64,000 nucleotides of DNA from Prochlorococcus marinus. GTDB taxonomy: Bacteria > Cyanobacteriota > Cyanobacteriia > PCC-6307 > Cyanobiaceae. The position numbers and the translations under genes are program-made. How positions within the stretch are numbered: the first letter of the stretch is position 1; each line of letters starts with the position of its first letter. The notes under the pieces were generated by a model, which was given only the letters and a program-made list of their open reading frames with translations, had not been told where the DNA came from and made no database searches. The stretch spans positions 1 to 64,000 of the forward strand of contig NZ_CVSX01000007.1 of NCBI RefSeq assembly GCF_001180305.1, in the 5' to 3' direction. Of this stretch, positions 26,619 to 37,595 are shown piece by piece.

Positions 26619-29600
26619 TTGGGCTCTAACTTGAAAAAAATTAGATCTCTAAATCTAAATACTAAGATACTTTTGGTAGGGATGCTTTTACCCTTAGGTT
26701 TTTTAGGCTCTTTTTTATTAAATAATTTTTTAAAAGAAACTTATAGTTCTCGGAAATTAGAAATAGAAAAAAGTATTGAGAATCTTTTAGATAAAAATGT
26801 TGATTTAGGTGATTATGTAGGGATTAGATTTCTAGGGATTTCTTTGGGTAATTCAAAAATTAATGATAAAAAAAATATAAAATCTGAAATTAAAGCCAAA
26901 AATGTATATGTGGGCATTATGCCTTTTAGATCTTTTTTAAAGCAAAAATGGATTGTAAAAATAAGTCCTAAGGAAGCCGCTATAAATATAGATAGAGATT
27001 TTTTTAAAAGGGATGAATCTTATAAAAATGATCGAATAACAAGAAAATCACAATCAAAGTATGAATTGAACTTTAACTTAAACAAATATTCAATTCTAAA
27101 TCTTAAAAAATCAGGATTAAAAACAAAAGTAAAAGGTAACGTTATTTATAAGTCGAGAAATAGAGAAATTATTGCAAATGTAAAATCAAATTTTGATGAA
27201 AAAGGTTTTTTGAAATTTAAATTTAATACAAAATTAAATAAAGACTTTTTTTCTCTTGAGTTATTTTCTAGGGGTTTAGATCTTGAGAATTCTGAATATA
27301 TTATTGGGAATAGAAAAATTAGTTTAAAAAAAGGAAATTTTAAATCTAACTTTAAATTTAATAAATTACCAAATGAAACGTTTTGCAAAGGAAGATTTTC
27401 TTTTACTAATTTAAAAATTAAATCGGAAGCTTTCTCCGAGAATATAAATTCAGATTCAACTAGGTTTTTTTGTAAAGATAATAATTTAATTGGTAATTCA
27501 GAAAAATTAAATTATGGGACCTTGACTTCGAATTTTAATCTAAATATGCCATTTAATAGAAGTTCGAATAATATTAATCTAAAAGGAAGTATTGGATACA
27601 TTAATAGCCTTAATCCAGATATCCAATTGTCGGGTAATATGCCCTTTTGGTTTGATAGAAGAGGAATTAATTTCGGTGATATAGATACTAGTTTTAAAAT
27701 AAATAGAACTCAACTATCTAATTTAAATATTTTCCGAAAAAATGGTATTAGGGGTTTCATTACTGCTAAAGGAGAATTAAAAGGAAGAATTGCTGATCCT
27801 GAAATTTCGATAAACTTTAATCTTGATTACCCTCACTTTAAAGGTATCCGCATTAGAGAAATATGGGAGGGAGACATCAAAAATGAAAATAATGAATTTC
27901 TGCTTAATATTAAAAATAGATATTCTCCAATCCCTTCATTTCTTTCAATCAACTTTAATTCTGATCTTAAAATAAATAATGCAAATTTTATAAGAGTTTT
28001 TAATTCAAATAAAGGTACTATACGCATAGTTAAAGAGGATAATCGTTATAATTGGCGAGCTAATAATTTTCCTCTTGATGAGCTTGAATTATCTATAGAC
28101 AAAAATCAATTTGACAGAATTGATGGAATTATTAATGGTGAGGGATCAATTTCGTCAGACCAGTCATACCTTGATGGGCGAATTGCTTGGAGTTTAGGCA
28201 AATATGGGAATATTAATCTAGCCAATTCATTATTTGATTTTCGCGTAAAAGATAATTCTTTTTATATAAACTCTTCATTGTATCCAATTGATGGAGGAAT
28301 AATTGAAGTTGAATATGATTCAAGTAAAAATAATTTAATTAATTCAGAATTTAAGGATATAAATACTAGTTGGACTATCCTTACCGCTGTTGATATTTTT
28401 AACTTTGATAATAAAAAAGTGATTCCTTTAAGTAAATCGAATATTTTGGATGATTTGGAAATAAATAAAGAAAATAAATCATTTAAAGAGAGGATCGATT
28501 TTATAAATAACTTTATTGAAAATAGTAATTTACTAGAGGACAAATTTAATTTGCAAAAATATTTAAATAAATTTAGAAGCCGATACAATGGGAAAATTAC
28601 TATTCAGGGCGATAGCCCAGCCAATTATAAATTGGATGCAAAATTAAATGGCTATCTTGATGTATCTAAAGAAGTCAATAAGAATAATAAAGAGGAGTTT
28701 TCTATTGATTTGGAAGGAGGATTATTAACAGGGAAAGGTTCTTTAAGAATTAAAAAATTTCCAATAAGTGCAGCAAATATCTTTTTAAATAAACCAAGAG
28801 ATTTTCTTGGAGGGTTAGATATGAATTTATTTTATGATCTTGATAGAAAATCTTTTTCTAGCGATATTTTTTCCAATGATTCATCAATTAAAAATAACAC
28901 AATAATGTTTGATAAAGGACTAGTTAAATTTGATAATTCTATTTTTGATATTGATTTCTCCCTTCTAATAAATGATTCTGAAATACCAATTAAAATTGAA
29001 GGCTCAATACCTATAAATAAATCTGATAACTTAGATCTAAGATTGATTGGGAATGGAAAATTTATTGAATTAATAGATATTTTTGCTGATGAATACTTTA
29101 CCTTTAAAGAAGGTGATGTGAATCTAAGAGTGATTCTAAAAGGAACCTTAAATAAACCTCTTTTAAATGGTTTTATCGTAGTTAAAGATTCTGAAATTGA
29201 TTTTTTAAACAATTTATTAAAAGATATCAATAGTACAATTATTTTTGATTTTGACTCTTTAGAGATCAATAATCTAGAAGCGATAGCTGAAGATTCTGGA
29301 AGAATCTTTATAAAAGGTTCTTTGCCTTTTTATAGTCAGAATAATTCTGATAAGGCAGAAATTAATTTGATAACTGATAGATTTTCTTTAAAGAAAGATA
29401 ATTTTAATTTTTTAATAGATTCAGATGTCGATTTAAGTGGATCATTTGAAAGTCCTGTTTTGGGAGGTTCTCTATCTTTTAATAATGGATTTATTAATTT
29501 TAATGGCACCAATCAAAATAATAAAAAAGAAAAAAATCTTATAAGAAAAGAGGATAAAAAAGATTGGCCAGAACTCAATTGGAATAATAATGAAAAAATT

Positions 29601-30578
29601 GAAATAATTTCAAATGAAACAATCTTGAATTCAGTTCTTTTGGGAGAAACTTTACCTAATTATTTGGATAATTTAAGTTTTGACAATCTTAAATTAAGAC
29701 TTGGTCCAAATTTTAAACTTCAATACTCAGAATTAGTTCAAGCTTATTTAGATACCAAATTAGACCTTAATATAAACGGAAAGGTTGGCAAAGATTTAAA
29801 TGCTAGAGGACTAATTTACCTTAAAAAAGGGAGAGCTAATCTATACACCACTCCATTTAAACTTGATAAAAATAAAGATAATTATATTTTATTTGCTTCA
29901 AGAAGTGGTGTTGTTCCATTTATTAATTTTTCTCTGGTTAGTAAAGTTCCAGATTCTATAATACCTATAAGTGAAAATAATCAGGATTCAAACATCTCAG
30001 GTGATCTTGATGTAAATGAGACTTCTAGTGGTTTTGGATCATTTGGGATTGGCAATTCAAGGCTTATAAAGATTGAAGCATCTTATGAAGGATTTTTAGA
30101 TCAATTATCTTTTGCTGATGAAAATAGAAGAATCCAATTAAGGAGCACGCCAAGTTATAACAGATCACAAATAATTGGTTTGATTGGAGGTAACTCTGCA
30201 AATTTAATAAATAGAGCATTTATTTCTCAACTTAATAATGCTGATGCATTTAGTGAAAGATTTCAGTTATCTCTATATCCAGCTTTAATAGAAAATAATG
30301 ATTCATTAAATAATATTTTTTCCAATGAAAATTTAGATATAGAGAATGATGGTCAATCATCTTCTAATGAAGAATTTTCTTCTCAAGCTTGGGTGGCGGA
30401 AATAGGGCTTGATATTACTGATGCGATAAATTTTGCCTTTCAAACCGTTCCAGGTAGAGATGATATTTCACCTTTAGGAATTTTGACTTTTCAGGCAAAT
30501 CCAAACTTAGAATTATTAGGTTCTTATGATTCCAATGGGGATTGGAAAAGTCAAGTTCAATTGTTTTTTAGATATTAA
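26619..30578 (+). CDS. TamB-like translocation and assembly module protein (DUF490)
   Basis: A 1319-residue protein with one N-terminal membrane anchor (ILLVGMLLPLGFLGSFLL) and a long periplasmic region of beta-strand repeats, ending in the TamB/DUF490 domain (last 300 residues, including VYL-like RGLIYLKKGRANLY). These proteins are thought to form a hydrophobic groove bridging inner and outer membranes and to move lipids or help outer-membrane protein assembly. Lysine and asparagine content is very high. The start is uncertain: TTG at 26619 or TTG at 26631; no ATG fits. Confidence 0.85.
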   Translation: MGSNLKKIRSLNLNTKILLVGMLLPLGFLGSFLLNNFLKETYSSRKLEIEKSIENLLDKNVDLGDYVGIRFLGISLGNSKINDKKNIKSEIKAKNVYVGIMPFRSFLKQKWIVKISPKEAAINIDRDFFKRDESYKNDRITRKSQSKYELNFNLNKYSILNLKKSGLKTKVKGNVIYKSRNREIIANVKSNFDEKGFLKFKFNTKLNKDFFSLELFSRGLDLENSEYIIGNRKISLKKGNFKSNFKFNKLPNETFCKGRFSFTNLKIKSEAFSENINSDSTRFFCKDNNLIGNSEKLNYGTLTSNFNLNMPFNRSSNNINLKGSIGYINSLNPDIQLSGNMPFWFDRRGINFGDIDTSFKINRTQLSNLNIFRKNGIRGFITAKGELKGRIADPEISINFNLDYPHFKGIRIREIWEGDIKNENNEFLLNIKNRYSPIPSFLSINFNSDLKINNANFIRVFNSNKGTIRIVKEDNRYNWRANNFPLDELELSIDKNQFDRIDGIINGEGSISSDQSYLDGRIAWSLGKYGNINLANSLFDFRVKDNSFYINSSLYPIDGGIIEVEYDSSKNNLINSEFKDINTSWTILTAVDIFNFDNKKVIPLSKSNILDDLEINKENKSFKERIDFINNFIENSNLLEDKFNLQKYLNKFRSRYNGKITIQGDSPANYKLDAKLNGYLDVSKEVNKNNKEEFSIDLEGGLLTGKGSLRIKKFPISAANIFLNKPRDFLGGLDMNLFYDLDRKSFSSDIFSNDSSIKNNTIMFDKGLVKFDNSIFDIDFSLLINDSEIPIKIEGSIPINKSDNLDLRLIGNGKFIELIDIFADEYFTFKEGDVNLRVILKGTLNKPLLNGFIVVKDSEIDFLNNLLKDINSTIIFDFDSLEINNLEAIAEDSGRIFIKGSLPFYSQNNSDKAEINLITDRFSLKKDNFNFLIDSDVDLSGSFESPVLGGSLSFNNGFINFNGTNQNNKKEKNLIRKEDKKDWPELNWNNNEKIEIISNETILNSVLLGETLPNYLDNLSFDNLKLRLGPNFKLQYSELVQAYLDTKLDLNINGKVGKDLNARGLIYLKKGRANLYTTPFKLDKNKDNYILFASRSGVVPFINFSLVSKVPDSIIPISENNQDSNISGDLDVNETSSGFGSFGIGNSRLIKIEASYEGFLDQLSFADENRRIQLRSTPSYNRSQIIGLIGGNSANLINRAFISQLNNADAFSERFQLSLYPALIENNDSLNNIFSNENLDIENDGQSSSNEEFSSQAWVAEIGLDITDAINFAFQTVPGRDDISPLGILTFQANPNLELLGSYDSNGDWKSQVQLFFRY

Positions 30579-30644
30579 CTCAAAAAGAAATTTACTTTAA
30601 AGAATCGTTAATTTGAATTATTATTAAATTAGCTAAAAAATATT

Positions 30645-31955
30645 ATGGCTAATATCTTTGAAGTTCCTAAGCCAGGTAATGATCTTCTAGAAAAAGCTGA
30701 TAAAGTTCGTTTGGCATCAATAAAAATAAGTCAGACTGAAAATCAAAATCGAATCAAAGCCTTAAATTTTATGGCTGATTATCTAGAAAAAAATTCTAAA
30801 GAAATATTAGAGGCCAATAGTGCAGATTATTCAAGTGCAGAAAAAAAGGGTATTTCTAAGGCTTTACTTTCTAGATTAAAGTTATCAAAAACAAAATTAG
30901 ATTCAGGAATTGAAGGAGTAAGAAAAGTTGGAGAATTAACTGATCCTGTAAATCAAGTTCAAATAAAAAGAGAGCTTTCAAATGGATTGATCTTAGAGAG
31001 AAAAACTGTGCCAATCGGAGTCTTAGGGGTTATTTTTGAATCAAGGCCAGACGCCGTCATGCAGATTAGTTCTTTAGCAATAAGATCAGGTAATGGAGTG
31101 ATGCTAAAAGGAGGAAGTGAAGCGAATTTAACAAATACTTCAATAGTGAAAGCTTTGCAAGAAGGTTTAGATGAATCGGGCCTAGATAAGAATGCAATAT
31201 GTTTACTAACAAGCAGAAAAGATAGCATGGCGATGTTAAATCTTGAGAAATATATTAATTTAATAATTCCAAGAGGAAGCAATGAATTGGTTAAATTTAT
31301 TCAGGAGAATACAAGAATACCTGTGCTAGGCCATGCTGATGGAATTTGTCATTTGTTTATAGATATTGAGGCAAATCTTGAGATGGCTTTATCAGTCGCT
31401 TTGGACAGCAAAATTCAATATCCTGCAGCATGTAATGCTATAGAAACTTTACTAGTACATAAAGATATCGCACCAGCTTTTTTAGAAAAGGCCATCCCCT
31501 TGTTTAATTCTTACGATGTAAAGTTAATAGGAGATAAGAGATCAGTTAAATTAGGTTTAAAGTATGAGGCTAGTCTAGAAGATTGGAAAACTGAATATTT
31601 GGATTTAATTTTATCGATAAAAATTGTTGATGATCTTGAGGAGGCAATTAAACATATTCAAAAATATAGTTCAAAACATACAGATGGAATAATTACTGAA
31701 AATTCAAATACTGCCAATAAATTTATGAATGTAGTTGATAGTGCAGGTGTTTTTCATAATTGCTCGACTAGGTTTGCAGATGGGTTTAGATATGGATTCG
31801 GAGCTGAAGTAGGGATATCCACTCAAACTCTTCCACCAAGAGGACCTGTAGGTCTAGAAGGTTTGGTTACATATAAATATTTCTTGAAAGGGAATGGGAA
31901 TATAGTTGATAGTTTTTCATCAGGAAAGGCTGTCTATACACATAAAAATCTTTAA
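30645..31955 (+). CDS. proA: Gamma-glutamyl phosphate reductase
   Basis: Reduces gamma-glutamyl phosphate to glutamate semialdehyde with NADPH, for proline synthesis. It belongs to the aldehyde dehydrogenase superfamily. The catalytic cysteine is C263 in YPAACNAIE. The cofactor region VPIGVLGVIFESRPDA and the C-terminal RGPVGLEGLVTYKY are characteristic. Length 436 is slightly longer than in E. coli. proB is not nearby. folB follows after 9 bases. Confidence 0.96.
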   Translation: MANIFEVPKPGNDLLEKADKVRLASIKISQTENQNRIKALNFMADYLEKNSKEILEANSADYSSAEKKGISKALLSRLKLSKTKLDSGIEGVRKVGELTDPVNQVQIKRELSNGLILERKTVPIGVLGVIFESRPDAVMQISSLAIRSGNGVMLKGGSEANLTNTSIVKALQEGLDESGLDKNAICLLTSRKDSMAMLNLEKYINLIIPRGSNELVKFIQENTRIPVLGHADGICHLFIDIEANLEMALSVALDSKIQYPAACNAIETLLVHKDIAPAFLEKAIPLFNSYDVKLIGDKRSVKLGLKYEASLEDWKTEYLDLILSIKIVDDLEEAIKHIQKYSSKHTDGIITENSNTANKFMNVVDSAGVFHNCSTRFADGFRYGFGAEVGISTQTLPPRGPVGLEGLVTYKYFLKGNGNIVDSFSSGKAVYTHKNL

Positions 31956-31964
31956 GTTTTTAAG

Positions 31965-32324
31965 ATGGAAACATTTTTAAAAATTGAGGATATTAAACTT
32001 TGGGCAAGGGTGGGTGTTCTTGATGTAGAAAGGGAATTGGGACAACTATTTAGTTTGGATATATTCTTGTGGACTGATTTTGAAAATTGCACTGCAAATG
32101 ATGATATTAAAAAAACAGTTGACTATTCAAAATTAGTTGAAATTCTAAAAGGGCAATCAAAGATAATATATTGTTTTACAATCGAAAAATATTCAAACGC
32201 AATTTTAGAAATTATTAATACTGAATTTAAGCTTTCTAAAATTAAAATCATTTTGACAAAATGTAATCCTCCAATCGTTGGTTTTGATGGAAAGGTCTCG
32301 ATAGTTAGAATTCTTGAAAATTAG
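31965..32324 (+). CDS. folB: Dihydroneopterin aldolase
   Basis: Splits dihydroneopterin to hydroxymethyl-dihydropterin in folate synthesis. The 119-residue protein has the family start IEDIKLWARVGVLDVERELGQ, in which the glutamate that binds the pterin ring follows VGVL, the tyrosine in TVDYSKL, and the lysine in KCNPPI near the end. It sits between proA and a lipase gene, all on one strand with gaps under 10 bases. Confidence 0.9.
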   Translation: METFLKIEDIKLWARVGVLDVERELGQLFSLDIFLWTDFENCTANDDIKKTVDYSKLVEILKGQSKIIYCFTIEKYSNAILEIINTEFKLSKIKIILTKCNPPIVGFDGKVSIVRILEN

Positions 32325-32332
32325 TAAAAGTT

Positions 32333-32926
32333 TTGGGAAAAAGAAATCCGATTATATTGATTCATGGTCTCTGGAATACATCAAGTATTTTTTCTTCTAT
32401 CTCCTCAAAACTTGATGAAAGAGGAATCGAATATTTTGCACCTACTCTTGATCATTCATATGGAATTACTTCAATTATTGATCTAACAAATATATTAAAC
32501 AAATTAATTCTAAAGAAATACGGTTTAGAAAAAGAAATAGATATTTTGGGATTTTCTATGGGTGGAATTATTGGTAGGTATTGGCTTCAAAAATTTAATG
32601 GATATAAGCGAACAAGAAGATTAATATCTATAGGCTCTCCTCACAAAGGAACATTGATGGCTCAATTAGTACCTAAATACCCTTTTAGAGGAATATCAGA
32701 AATGAAAATAAATAGTAAGTTTTTGAGAGAACTAGCAAATAATGATTTTTTACTTGATGATATCGATTGTATAAATTTTTTTACATATTGGGATTTAATG
32801 GTTTTCCCTAGTTGGTGGAGTAATTTAAATTTTGGAAAGAAAATATCAGTAAAAGTATATAAACATAGAAATCTCGTAAGAAATAAATCTGTGATAGATA
32901 AAATAATCGATGAAATTATTATGTAG
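32333..32926 (+). CDS. Small lipase-like alpha/beta hydrolase
   Basis: A 197-residue alpha/beta hydrolase. It has the oxyanion-hole motif IHGLWN (about 10-15) and the nucleophile elbow GFSMGG with S75. The acid and histidine are less clear: D in TYWDLMV and H near KVYKHRN are candidates. The family is close to triacylglycerol lipase/PGAP1-like enzymes, and a glycerolipid substrate is plausible. The start is TTG. The last 8 bases overlap the end of the convergent prlC gene. Confidence 0.78.
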   Translation: MGKRNPIILIHGLWNTSSIFSSISSKLDERGIEYFAPTLDHSYGITSIIDLTNILNKLILKKYGLEKEIDILGFSMGGIIGRYWLQKFNGYKRTRRLISIGSPHKGTLMAQLVPKYPFRGISEMKINSKFLRELANNDFLLDDIDCINFFTYWDLMVFPSWWSNLNFGKKISVKVYKHRNLVRNKSVIDKIIDEIIM

Positions 32927-35006
32927 TTCCAGATAAACCTAGGTGCCTTATTAAGGAATCAGTTTGTGGCTCTCTTCCCCTAAATAGTTTGAATATATCT
33001 AATGGAGGTAAGCTCCCACCCAAGCTAAGTATTGTATCTTTGAATTTCTTTCCGATTAACTTTAAATCTTCAGGGTTTTCTAGATCAGCTTCTTCGAACA
33101 TTGAAAAAGCATCAGCACTTAGAACCTCAGCCCATTTGTAGGAGTAATATCCTGCAGAATATCCTCCAGCGAATATATGACTAAAACAACAAAGAAATTG
33201 ATCTTCTTGAATTGGTGAAATAACAGTAGTTTTTTTTGCAATTTCTCTTCTTATTTCATCAGCAGTTTTACCTTCATTTTCATCAATGTTACTGTGTAAT
33301 CTGAGGTCTGTAATTGCAAAATGTAGTTGTCTAAGAGTAGCCATTCCACAATTAAAAGTTCTATTCTTTAAAAGCTTTTCAAAATTTTCATCGGATAATT
33401 TTTCACCTGTTTTATAATGCTTAGCAATATTTAAAAGTGTATTTTTATGGAAACACCAGTTTTCCATGAATTGGCTTGGAAGTTCGACTGCATCCCATTC
33501 AACATTGTTGATGCCAGCTGCTTGAGGAAGATTTACAGTAGTAAGCATGTGTTGAAGACCATGACCAAATTCATGAAATAGTGTCTGAACTTCTTCAAAA
33601 CTCATCAAACTAGGTTTATCTTTTGACGGTGGAGTCTGATTACAAACAAGATAAGCTACAGGAAGAGTATTTTTGCCAACATTATTTTTATTCAAACATT
33701 CATCCATCCAAGCCCCTCCTCTTTTTGATTCAGGCCGAGAATATGGATCGAGATAAAAAGATGCTATTTTATTTTTTTCTTTATTAAAGATGTTAAAAAA
33801 TAAAACGTCATCATTCCACTGCGGCACTTCACCTGTTGCCTCGACAACTTTAATTTCAAAAAGTTTTTCGCTTAATTTAAATAAACCTTTCAAAACATCA
33901 TTTAGTGGGAACCAAGGTCTCAAAGACTCTTGATCTAAATTGAGCTTTTCCTTTCTAAGAAGTTCAGTCCAATAATTAATATCCCATGGCTCAATATTCT
34001 GCGATATTGGAAACCCATTAGCTTTAGAAAACCTATCGAGAGTTTCTAATTCAATTTTTGCGGTTTTGAATGCAGGTTCTCTCAATTCTTCTAAAAGGTT
34101 TTCAACATTTTTAATTTCTTTCGCCATTTTTGTTGACAAACTCAGTTCTGCCCAACTTTTATAACCGAGAAGATTAGCCTGTTTAGTTCTAAGAGATAAT
34201 ATCTTTTCTATGATTTGAGAATTATTTTTTTCTCCTTGAGACGCCCTACCAACAAATGCCTTATAAAGTTTTTCTCTAAGGTTACGGTCGGTAGCATATG
34301 TCATAAACGAAGTATAAGTTGGAATATCTAGACTTAATTTCCAAGGACCATTTTTAATATCAACTTCTTCATCTTTTTTTAAGTGATTTTGTGCAGAAAT
34401 TGCCATCAATTCAAGAACTCGTTCAGGAAGACCATCCACTTCAGATTTTTTATTTAATATTAAAAACCATTTGTTAGTGGCATCAAGAACATTGTTACTA
34501 AAGTCTGTTGATAGTTTTGCAAGATTTTCTGAAATATTGTTGAATTCTTCTTGATCATTTTTTTCTAATGAAATTCCTCTATGCTGCATCTCAAGAATTT
34601 CTTTATCTAAAATTCTGCTTTTGATTTGGTCAAAGTTATTTGTCTTTTTAAGATTGACTAAAGATTCGTAAATTATTTTACTTTGTCCGAATTTGTTACT
34701 CAAACTAATAATCTCGGGAAGGAATTTTGAATAAATATTTCTAAGACTTTCAGAATTATTTACAGAATTTAGATGACTTATTACTCCCCAACTCCATCTC
34801 AGAATTTCATTGACTTCATTAAGAGGATTAATTACCTTATCCCAATTTAAATCATTTTGAATCAAATAATTAGATAGATTTTTCTCTATTTTTTTGAAGT
34901 CTTCTGAGATACTTTCTAGTACTTCTGGAAATTGTTTATTTATTATTTCAGGTGTAAATTTTTTAAATTCTGGTAATTCTCCATATTTAAAAATTGAGGT
35001 ATCCAT
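32919..35006 (-). CDS. prlC: Oligopeptidase A (M3 metallopeptidase)
   Basis: A zinc peptidase that degrades short peptides, including cleaved signal peptides. The zinc motif HEFGH is at 478-482, with the third ligand in the downstream glutamate helix (NNVEWDAVELPSQFMENW). Length 695 matches the M3A family. It could equally be called a thimet-oligopeptidase-like enzyme. It ends with an 8-base overlap with the lipase gene and begins 13 bases after ndhD on the same strand. Confidence 0.92.
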   Translation of the reverse strand: MDTSIFKYGELPEFKKFTPEIINKQFPEVLESISEDFKKIEKNLSNYLIQNDLNWDKVINPLNEVNEILRWSWGVISHLNSVNNSESLRNIYSKFLPEIISLSNKFGQSKIIYESLVNLKKTNNFDQIKSRILDKEILEMQHRGISLEKNDQEEFNNISENLAKLSTDFSNNVLDATNKWFLILNKKSEVDGLPERVLELMAISAQNHLKKDEEVDIKNGPWKLSLDIPTYTSFMTYATDRNLREKLYKAFVGRASQGEKNNSQIIEKILSLRTKQANLLGYKSWAELSLSTKMAKEIKNVENLLEELREPAFKTAKIELETLDRFSKANGFPISQNIEPWDINYWTELLRKEKLNLDQESLRPWFPLNDVLKGLFKLSEKLFEIKVVEATGEVPQWNDDVLFFNIFNKEKNKIASFYLDPYSRPESKRGGAWMDECLNKNNVGKNTLPVAYLVCNQTPPSKDKPSLMSFEEVQTLFHEFGHGLQHMLTTVNLPQAAGINNVEWDAVELPSQFMENWCFHKNTLLNIAKHYKTGEKLSDENFEKLLKNRTFNCGMATLRQLHFAITDLRLHSNIDENEGKTADEIRREIAKKTTVISPIQEDQFLCCFSHIFAGGYSAGYYSYKWAEVLSADAFSMFEEADLENPEDLKLIGKKFKDTILSLGGSLPPLDIFKLFRGREPQTDSLIRHLGLSGTT

Positions 35007-35019
35007 TTATTGAAATAAT

Positions 35020-36561
35020 TTAATTAACTAATGTTGGAATTAATCCTACTAATTTAGCTAAAGTGAGTTGCTGACTGAGAGCATTGGTTGAAGATTCATA
35101 TAAATTTATAGCGATTTTCGGCCAAAAACCTATCACCAAAGTAGGCAACAATAAACTGAAACCAATTGTCAATTCTCTACCATTCATCTCTTTAACAGTG
35201 GCTAGAGCAGGAATTCTAGGACCAAAGAATACTCTTCTACACATTGATAGTAAATAAATTGGTGTTAGAACTAAACCTATAGCTGCAATAAGAATTGTAA
35301 TTGATCTAAAGAGAGAGCTGAAACCTTCTTGACTAGTGATACCTAAAAATACAGTAATTTCACTAATAAAACCGCTCATCCCAGGTAGTGCTAAAGAGGC
35401 TAGAGAGCTTGCCAAGAAAAAAGCAAAAGTTATTGGCAAGACCTTGGCTAAACCGCCCATATTTGGTATCGAAAGAGTATTTGTTCTTTCATAGAATGAG
35501 CCTGTAACAAAAAACATAGCTGCAGCAATAAGCCCATGACTGATCATTTGAAGCATTGCTCCGCTTATCCCTAATGCATCCACTGCTCCAATCCCTAAAA
35601 GAACAAAACCCATATGACTCACTGAGCTACATGCAATTCTCCTTTTGACATTATCTTGTGCAAATGCATTTAGTGCTCCGTAAATTATATTAATGATTCC
35701 AAGAATAATTAATGCAGGTGCAATTTGTAGATGTACTTCAGGTAATATTTGCACGTTGAATCTCAAGAGAGCGTAGCCTCCCATTTTTAAAAGTATTCCA
35801 GCAAGTAACATTGATACTGGCGCATTAGCCTCCCCATGGGCATCGGGTAACCAAGTATGAAGTGGAAAGATAGGAAGTTTTACTCCAAAACCAATTAAAA
35901 ATCCCAGATAAGATAATAATGCTAAGCTTCCTGTAACGTGTTTGTTGGTTAAGTCAGTAATATTTAAAGTAAAGGTATCGCCACTCAAGGCAAGTGCTAA
36001 CCCACTTATGAGTATTAATAATGAAGCTAATGCTGTGTAAAGAATAAATTTAGTGGCTGCATATAATTTCTTTTTCCCGCCCCAAATTGCGATAAGAAGA
36101 TAAACGGGCACCAATTCAAGTTCCCAAGCCAAGAAAAATAAAAGGAAATCTTGAGAGAGAAAAACCAGTGCTTGAGCTGATGCTTGAATTAATAAAAGAG
36201 CAAAATATAAATTTGATTTTTTCTTTATTTTCCAACTTGCGGCAGCTGATAAAAATGTAATCAATCCACTCAAAGCTACTAAAGGAGCTGATAAACCATC
36301 TACCCCAAGTGACCACTCTAAACCTATCGAGGGTAGCCAAGCAGCTCTTTCGACGAGTTGCAACGAGCTATCTGAAGTATTAAATTTTTGGAAAAGTACA
36401 CCTATTATTAGTAAAAAATCTATAAATAAAAAACTTAATGAAATATTTCTTGGGAGTGTATTATCTTCCCCTTCCTTAGAACTCAAAAAAGGCATTATCA
36501 ATGCCCCAATTAAAGGTAGTAAAACGATAAATGATAGCCAAGGGAAAAATTCTAAATTCAT
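35020..36561 (-). CDS. ndhD: NAD(P)H-quinone oxidoreductase subunit 4
   Basis: A proton-pumping membrane subunit of NDH-1, with about 13-14 hydrophobic segments over 513 residues. Conserved marks include the glutamate in [16 protein letters not shown], the lysine in [19 protein letters not shown], and [12 protein letters not shown]. Cyanobacteria may carry several NdhD forms; the lack of close ndhF, ndhB or CO2-uptake genes prevents choosing here, though NdhD1 of the respiratory/cyclic complex is likely. Confidence 0.94.
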   Translation of the reverse strand: MNLEFFPWLSFIVLLPLIGALIMPFLSSKEGEDNTLPRNISLSFLFIDFLLIIGVLFQKFNTSDSSLQLVERAAWLPSIGLEWSLGVDGLSAPLVALSGLITFLSAAASWKIKKKSNLYFALLLIQASAQALVFLSQDFLLFFLAWELELVPVYLLIAIWGGKKKLYAATKFILYTALASLLILISGLALALSGDTFTLNITDLTNKHVTGSLALLSYLGFLIGFGVKLPIFPLHTWLPDAHGEANAPVSMLLAGILLKMGGYALLRFNVQILPEVHLQIAPALIILGIINIIYGALNAFAQDNVKRRIACSSVSHMGFVLLGIGAVDALGISGAMLQMISHGLIAAAMFFVTGSFYERTNTLSIPNMGGLAKVLPITFAFFLASSLASLALPGMSGFISEITVFLGITSQEGFSSLFRSITILIAAIGLVLTPIYLLSMCRRVFFGPRIPALATVKEMNGRELTIGFSLLLPTLVIGFWPKIAINLYESSTNALSQQLTLAKLVGLIPTLVN

Positions 36562-36638
36562 TTGTAATGAATAATTTTTTTATTCTAGTTGAAGTTGCAC
36601 TAGCTTGAGACTATAACATTAAAAATGCCTAAGTAAAA

Positions 36639-37586
36639 CTACTTACCAGAGATAGTACTGAATTGACTGCCTGTTGTTTGAACGTTTAAAAATGGAGCTC
36701 TACTTGCTACACCTGACTTTTCCCATGCTTTTACCATAGCTTGACTAACGTTTTTACCATTTTCCTTTTTACACAAAGCTAAGATACTTGGCCCAGCCCC
36801 ACTAATAGCGCATCCTAAAGCTCCTGCTTTTAGCGCGGCATCTTTGACTTCCAGTCCGCCTTTAATAAGTTTCCACCGGTATGGTTCATGCAGCTTATCA
36901 AACATCCCCTCCTTTATTAATTCATCATTTCCGCCTTTTAAGCCATTTAGCAATAAAGTAAGCGCCCCCATATTTGTTACTGCATCAGATATTGGTACAT
37001 TTTTAGGCATTACCTTCCTTGCTTCACTGGTGCTTAAACGAATTGCAGGTATTGCTACAACAGCTTTAATCGAATCGTGCCAATCACATTTTATAATTCT
37101 CCATCTTTGAGAAGAAGACTTTGCAGTCAAACAAAGTCCCCCTAATAGAGAGGGCACTACATTATCAGGATGACCTTCAATATCAATGGCAAGCTCTAAG
37201 AGTTTTTCTTTAGGCAATGGGGAGTGCATTATTGCATTTGCTCCGATTAGCCCAGCAACTATTGCTGTAGCACTACTTCCAAGTCCGCGTGCAGGTGGTA
37301 CGGCCAACTTGACTCTTGCTTCAAGAGCAAAAGGATCCATTCTTGCGCTCTCCCAAACTTTCTGCGCTGCTCTAAAAACTAGGTTTTCAGGTCCTCCTCT
37401 TAAGTGATTACCATCTGTACTCTCCATTATTAAATCAAATCTATCTCCACCACCTTCAATTCTTGTGAAAATAAATTCATTATATAAATCTAAGGCTGCA
37501 CCAAGACAGTCAAATCCAGGCCCTAAATTTGCAGTCGTGGAAGGTACTGTTACCCTTATTTTTTTACCTACTTCAGGAATAGACAT
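36639..37586 (-). CDS. thrB: Homoserine kinase
   Basis: A GHMP-family kinase that phosphorylates homoserine on the way to threonine. It has the start VPSTTANLGPGFDCLG (about 14-29), the phosphate loop VPPARGLGSSATAIVAG (about 95-112), and the C-terminal motif AISGAGPSILA. Length 315 is normal. It follows the glucokinase gene after 9 bases on the same strand, an apparently non-functional pairing. Confidence 0.95.
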   Translation of the reverse strand: MSIPEVGKKIRVTVPSTTANLGPGFDCLGAALDLYNEFIFTRIEGGGDRFDLIMESTDGNHLRGGPENLVFRAAQKVWESARMDPFALEARVKLAVPPARGLGSSATAIVAGLIGANAIMHSPLPKEKLLELAIDIEGHPDNVVPSLLGGLCLTAKSSSQRWRIIKCDWHDSIKAVVAIPAIRLSTSEARKVMPKNVPISDAVTNMGALTLLLNGLKGGNDELIKEGMFDKLHEPYRWKLIKGGLEVKDAALKAGALGCAISGAGPSILALCKKENGKNVSQAMVKAWEKSGVASRAPFLNVQTTGSQFSTISGK

Positions 37587-37595
37587 TTTTTGTTA

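Noticed and set aside
28832..29269. 145-residue minus-strand open frame inside the TamB-like gene
   Set aside because: Ser/Lys/Ile-rich low-complexity translation of the antisense strand; the sense gene is well supported.
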